Positions 42,891-44,910 of a stretch of DNA of 44,910 bases are shown here, piece by piece (positions within the stretch are counted from its first letter, which is position 1; each line of letters begins with the position of its first letter). This stretch comes from Polaribacter sp. (GTDB lineage: Bacteria > Bacteroidota > Bacteroidia > Flavobacteriales > Flavobacteriaceae). The notes below the pieces were generated by a model. The model was not told where the DNA came from, made no database searches, and saw nothing but the letters and a program-made list of their open reading frames with translations. The DNA lies in the NCBI GenBank assembly GCA_020740485.1, contig DYMN01000019.1, positions 1-44,910 on the forward strand, read 5' to 3'. Made by a program: the position numbers and the translations under genes.

Positions 42891-43856
42891 TTATTTCGCT
42901 TCACAGTATATTCTTTCTGTCACTTTAAATATGTTTTTTGTTTCAGAAGGTTTTCCATAATCATAACGATAAAGTTTTTCAACAATACAATTACATTTAC
43001 TACTTGCCATAGAAGCTCTGATAATTTTTGATTCTCCACCCCAATCTAAATACATCGTATCATTTAATGTGAACCCCATTTGTTTAAGCTTTTCAACAAT
43101 TTTAATCGGTTTATTTTTGTCTTCTATATATGAAACTAAACTGTCGTAAACATCAACAAACACAATCGGTTCTGTTTGACAGAAATCTTTATTGGCAAAA
43201 TCAAAGGTTTTAAAATCTATTTTTTTAAAATCATCTTCATTGATAATACCGAACTTGTAATTGAATTTCTTGTCTTCACCTTGAAAAGTACTTGTGACTT
43301 TAAAAGTTTCTACGTCTGCTCCGTATAAAATTTGATTGTTATTAATTATGTGTTTTTTTGTCTTTCCCCAATCATCATCAATTGGAACAAAATCTTTGAT
43401 GTCGTCAAGACACACTGTGTCGTGTCCGTGAATTAAAATGTTGCCTGCTTTCGCCCAAGGATATTTAATCAATTGAATTAGGTTTGGCTTAATTCCTTTT
43501 ATTGCACAATCGTTCAAATTGTTATAAAAACCTAAAAAATACGCATTGTCTTTGTCGGCAAATATGTAATTACCTATGTATTTAAAGGTCTTTGGGTCAA
43601 TGTCGTTTATTGGTTCTCCGTCTATGAATAAATGATTTTTGTCTTTACCAAAATCAAAACTACAATCACAATCAAATTCTACAGTTTGAAAAGTCGTAGC
43701 ATCTGCTCGTTCAATTAGGCGTTTTCCTTGTCCACTACCTTCGTTCCAATATTCATAGTAAACTTTATCGTTTTCAACTTTGTAGCCTTGTCTGCAACTT
43801 GTCAAAAACGAGATTGTCAAAATTGTAATAAATATTTTCATATATTTTGTTGTCAT
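42891..43856 (-). CDS. DKNYY-type lipoprotein of unknown function
   Basis: A 321-aa protein with a lipoprotein signal: MKIFITILTISFLTSC from Met6, lipobox FLTSC, Cys21 counting from Met1. The body has short repeats of the DKNYY kind: ERADATTFQTVEF...GKDKNHLFIDGE, NDIDPKTFKYIGNYIFADKDNAYFLG and GADVETFKVTS, in which an (a)D..TF.v strand alternates with a KDK..(v)Y strand. DKNYY proteins are common surface lipoproteins of unknown function. The first ATG (43856) is preferred because it lies exactly 29 nt from the boundary of repeat copy D, the same distance as in two neighbouring units. The stop lies 29 nt from copy C. Confidence 0.85.
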   Translation of the reverse strand: MTTKYMKIFITILTISFLTSCRQGYKVENDKVYYEYWNEGSGQGKRLIERADATTFQTVEFDCDCSFDFGKDKNHLFIDGEPINDIDPKTFKYIGNYIFADKDNAYFLGFYNNLNDCAIKGIKPNLIQLIKYPWAKAGNILIHGHDTVCLDDIKDFVPIDDDWGKTKKHIINNNQILYGADVETFKVTSTFQGEDKKFNYKFGIINEDDFKKIDFKTFDFANKDFCQTEPIVFVDVYDSLVSYIEDKNKPIKIVEKLKQMGFTLNDTMYLDWGGESKIIRASMASSKCNCIVEKLYRYDYGKPSETKNIFKVTERIYCEAK

Positions 43857-43881
43857 TTTACGGTTCGTTTTTAAAATAGTC

Positions 43882-44011
43882 GCTAACGCTTAGTATAGGC
43901 GATGTGGCGGTGAAGTTCTCACTGACGTTTGGTAAAAGTACAAAACTTTGGTTAAGCACAGAAGTTTGTTTAGATGTTTTTACCCGTCCTATTCGCTTAC
44001 ATAATGTTGCC
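43882..44011. repeat. attC-like cassette repeat, copy D (the simplest copy, 130 bp)
   Basis: The plus-strand left end GCTAACGCTTAGTATAGGCG and right end CGCTTACATAATGTTGCC are imperfect inverted repeats. Inside, GACG...CGTC and GGTAAAAGTACAAAACTTT / AAGTTTGTTTAGATGTTTTT give further pairing, with the loop around GGTTAAGCACAG. On one arm only there is the segment ATGTGGCGGTGAAGTTCTCA, which would bulge out of the folded strand. Long imperfect hairpins with bulges are the recognition feature of integron attC sites. The right end lies 14 nt from the next stop codon. Confidence 0.75.
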
Positions 44012-44025
44012 TGCTGGCTTTTTTG

Positions 44026-44727
44026 TCAGCCACGATAGCCTGCTCCTGTTTTTCTTATTTCATACTTATCACAACAGAAAATTTCTTGCACTCGTTTATA
44101 GTCATCTGTCAATTCCATATACTCTTGTTTGCTATTAACTTGTTTGTATTTTTCTTTTTGTCTAACAAAGCACAACATTGTTCCAAAACTACTTTGTCCA
44201 TAAACGCTATAATCTCCAAACATACATCCATAGCAGTTTTTAAAACAATACTTGTTGTCGAATTGCTTCTGAATTTCGTCAAAGGCTATTTCAAAAAAAT
44301 CACCTGTTCCCACAAATTCAAACTGATGTATGGACAAACTTAATTTTACTTTTTCAAAATCAAGTCCACCCATTGGTTTTGGGCGTTCTTTTCCTAATTC
44401 ATATTCAATTGTCAATGTATTTCCTCTTTCTGCGTTGTTTATTTTGTCAATAAGAGTTACAGTAATAGGAAACTTAAACGAACAATTACATAAACACTCT
44501 TCTATTTTATCTGTGTTATAAATTGAAATTGACCAAAATGTAAATCTTTCAAGTTGTTGCTTTGGGTATTGTAATTTGTCTACAATTGCTAAATCTGAAA
44601 ATTCAGAACCTTTAAATTTTACACCATCAATTTCGATATATAGATTTTCAAAGTCATTTTCAATAACTATTGCAGTCGTTCCAAAGTCGTCTGTGTAGGT
44701 TCCGTAATATTTTAAGGGTTCTTTCAT
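44026..44727 (-). CDS. Cysteine-rich cassette protein, DUF6304-like
   Basis: A 233-aa protein without signal peptide or membrane helix. The N-terminal half is beta-rich (MKEPLKYYGTYTDDFGTTAI, LYIEIDGVKFKGSEF), with CLCNCSF in the middle. The C-terminal part has CFKNCYGCMFGDYSVYGQSS and FGTMLCFVRQKEKYK, a C..NC..C..GDYS.YG..SFG...CFR pattern that I associate with DUF6304, from memory and unverified. The cysteines could bind a metal. Some families of this type occur near contact-dependent toxin immunity genes, but nothing here shows that. Its start codon is 29 nt from the boundary of repeat copy E and its stop 14 nt from copy D, so it is a complete cassette-like unit. Confidence 0.8.
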   Translation of the reverse strand: MKEPLKYYGTYTDDFGTTAIVIENDFENLYIEIDGVKFKGSEFSDLAIVDKLQYPKQQLERFTFWSISIYNTDKIEECLCNCSFKFPITVTLIDKINNAERGNTLTIEYELGKERPKPMGGLDFEKVKLSLSIHQFEFVGTGDFFEIAFDEIQKQFDNKYCFKNCYGCMFGDYSVYGQSSFGTMLCFVRQKEKYKQVNSKQEYMELTDDYKRVQEIFCCDKYEIRKTGAGYRG

Positions 44728-44752
44728 TTGCGGTTTGTTCGGTAAGCTTGCA

Positions 44753-44910
44753 GGTAACGATTAGTGTATGCGACAAGGCTGTTAGCGGTGATCCCGAAAT
44801 CATGCTTAGCGTGACAGGTCTTACGGAACACTTACGTTTTGTAAAAGTACAAAACTTTGGTTAATCACAAAAGTTTGTTTTATGTCTTTACCCTCTAATA
44901 GCCCAAACAA
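44753..44910. repeat. attC-like cassette repeat, copy E (runs off right edge)
   Basis: The left end GGTAACGATTAGTGTATGCG is followed by a segment resembling copy A (GTGACAGGTCTTACGGAACA) and then the core TTTGTAAAAGTACAAAACTT, TTAATCACAAAAGTTTG and CTTTACCCTCTAATAGCCCA, the last shared with copy B. Its right end and any further cassette lie outside the window. Confidence 0.7.

Noticed and set aside
40494-44910. Ordinary REP or MITE elements scattered between chromosomal genes, rather than a cassette array
   Set aside because: Possible but less fitting: all four genes share orientation, repeats abut every stop codon, and three start codons are at an identical distance from the repeat boundary. 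Simple scattered repeats would not give this regularity. It remains the main alternative.
40494-44910. Integrase or recombinase gene linked to the array
   Set aside because: None of the frames in the window shows tyrosine recombinase motifs; if an integrase exists it is outside the window.

Overview
This is an AT-rich chromosomal window from a member of the Bacteroidota, most likely a Flavobacteriales relative. The evidence is: repeated -7 elements of the Bacteroidota type TAnnTTTG (two with a TTTG -33 box 19 nt upstream), very weak Shine-Dalgarno signals, the leuA-leuC-leuD-cimA-leuB gene order typical of the phylum, and the mix of envelope genes. No rRNA, tRNA, CRISPR array, transposase or integrase gene was recognised.

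Layout. (1) 1-1,022: the start of an ABC-2 polysaccharide export permease (cut by the window edge) and a winged-helix protein with a degenerate nucleotidyltransferase-like domain, both on the minus strand. (2) 1,023-3,250: a DUF4143-type AAA ATPase bracketed by two related clusters of palindromic repeats that share an identical 61-nt block and the same terminator-like hairpin. (3) 3,246-11,280: housekeeping and envelope genes: a 55-aa membrane protein, a secreted S9 peptidase, tandem superoxide dismutases (one lipoprotein, one cytosolic), recR, fabI and recN. (4) 11,449-23,365: a glycan island with a DUF5672 protein, a CgeB-like glycosyltransferase, a truncated GT2, a minus-strand GT-A protein, a GT4, a GT4-GT2 fusion, an LtaS/sulfatase-type transferase and a membrane sugar-nucleotide dehydratase. 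Two tRNA-maturation genes (Sua5/YrdC and the CCA-adding enzyme) sit inside the same plus-strand run. (5) 23,452-27,598: NhaD antiporter, a TlpA-type thioredoxin and a 603-aa protein of unknown function.

(6) 27,836-40,453: a complete branched-chain amino acid operon, ilvE-ilvD-ilvB-ilvN-ilvC-leuA-leuC-leuD-cimA-leuB. It is preceded by what looks like a classical ribosome-mediated attenuator: a textbook Bacteroidota promoter, a 14-codon leader peptide MNITLVINIIILLP (nine of fourteen residues Ile, Leu or Val), a possible antiterminator segment, and an intrinsic terminator ending 12 nt before ilvE. The second isopropylmalate-synthase-like enzyme matches the Leptospira citramalate synthase at all pyruvate-pocket positions I can recall, and no threonine deaminase gene is present. 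Isoleucine is therefore probably made from pyruvate and acetyl-CoA through citramalate, sharing LeuCD and LeuB with leucine synthesis, so one attenuator could control Ile, Val and Leu together.

(7) 40,494-44,910 (running off the right edge): four single-gene units, all on the minus strand, each separated by a copy of a long imperfectly palindromic repeat whose outer ends read GCTAACAT.. and ..CGTTAG in the gene direction. Repeats abut the stop codons, and three of the four start codons lie at exactly the same distance from the repeat boundary. This looks like an integron cassette array (or a CALIN, an array without its integrase) with unusual attC-like sites, carrying an alpha/beta hydrolase, a DKNYY-type lipoprotein and two proteins of unknown function. 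The attenuator and this cassette-like array are the two most interesting objects in the window.
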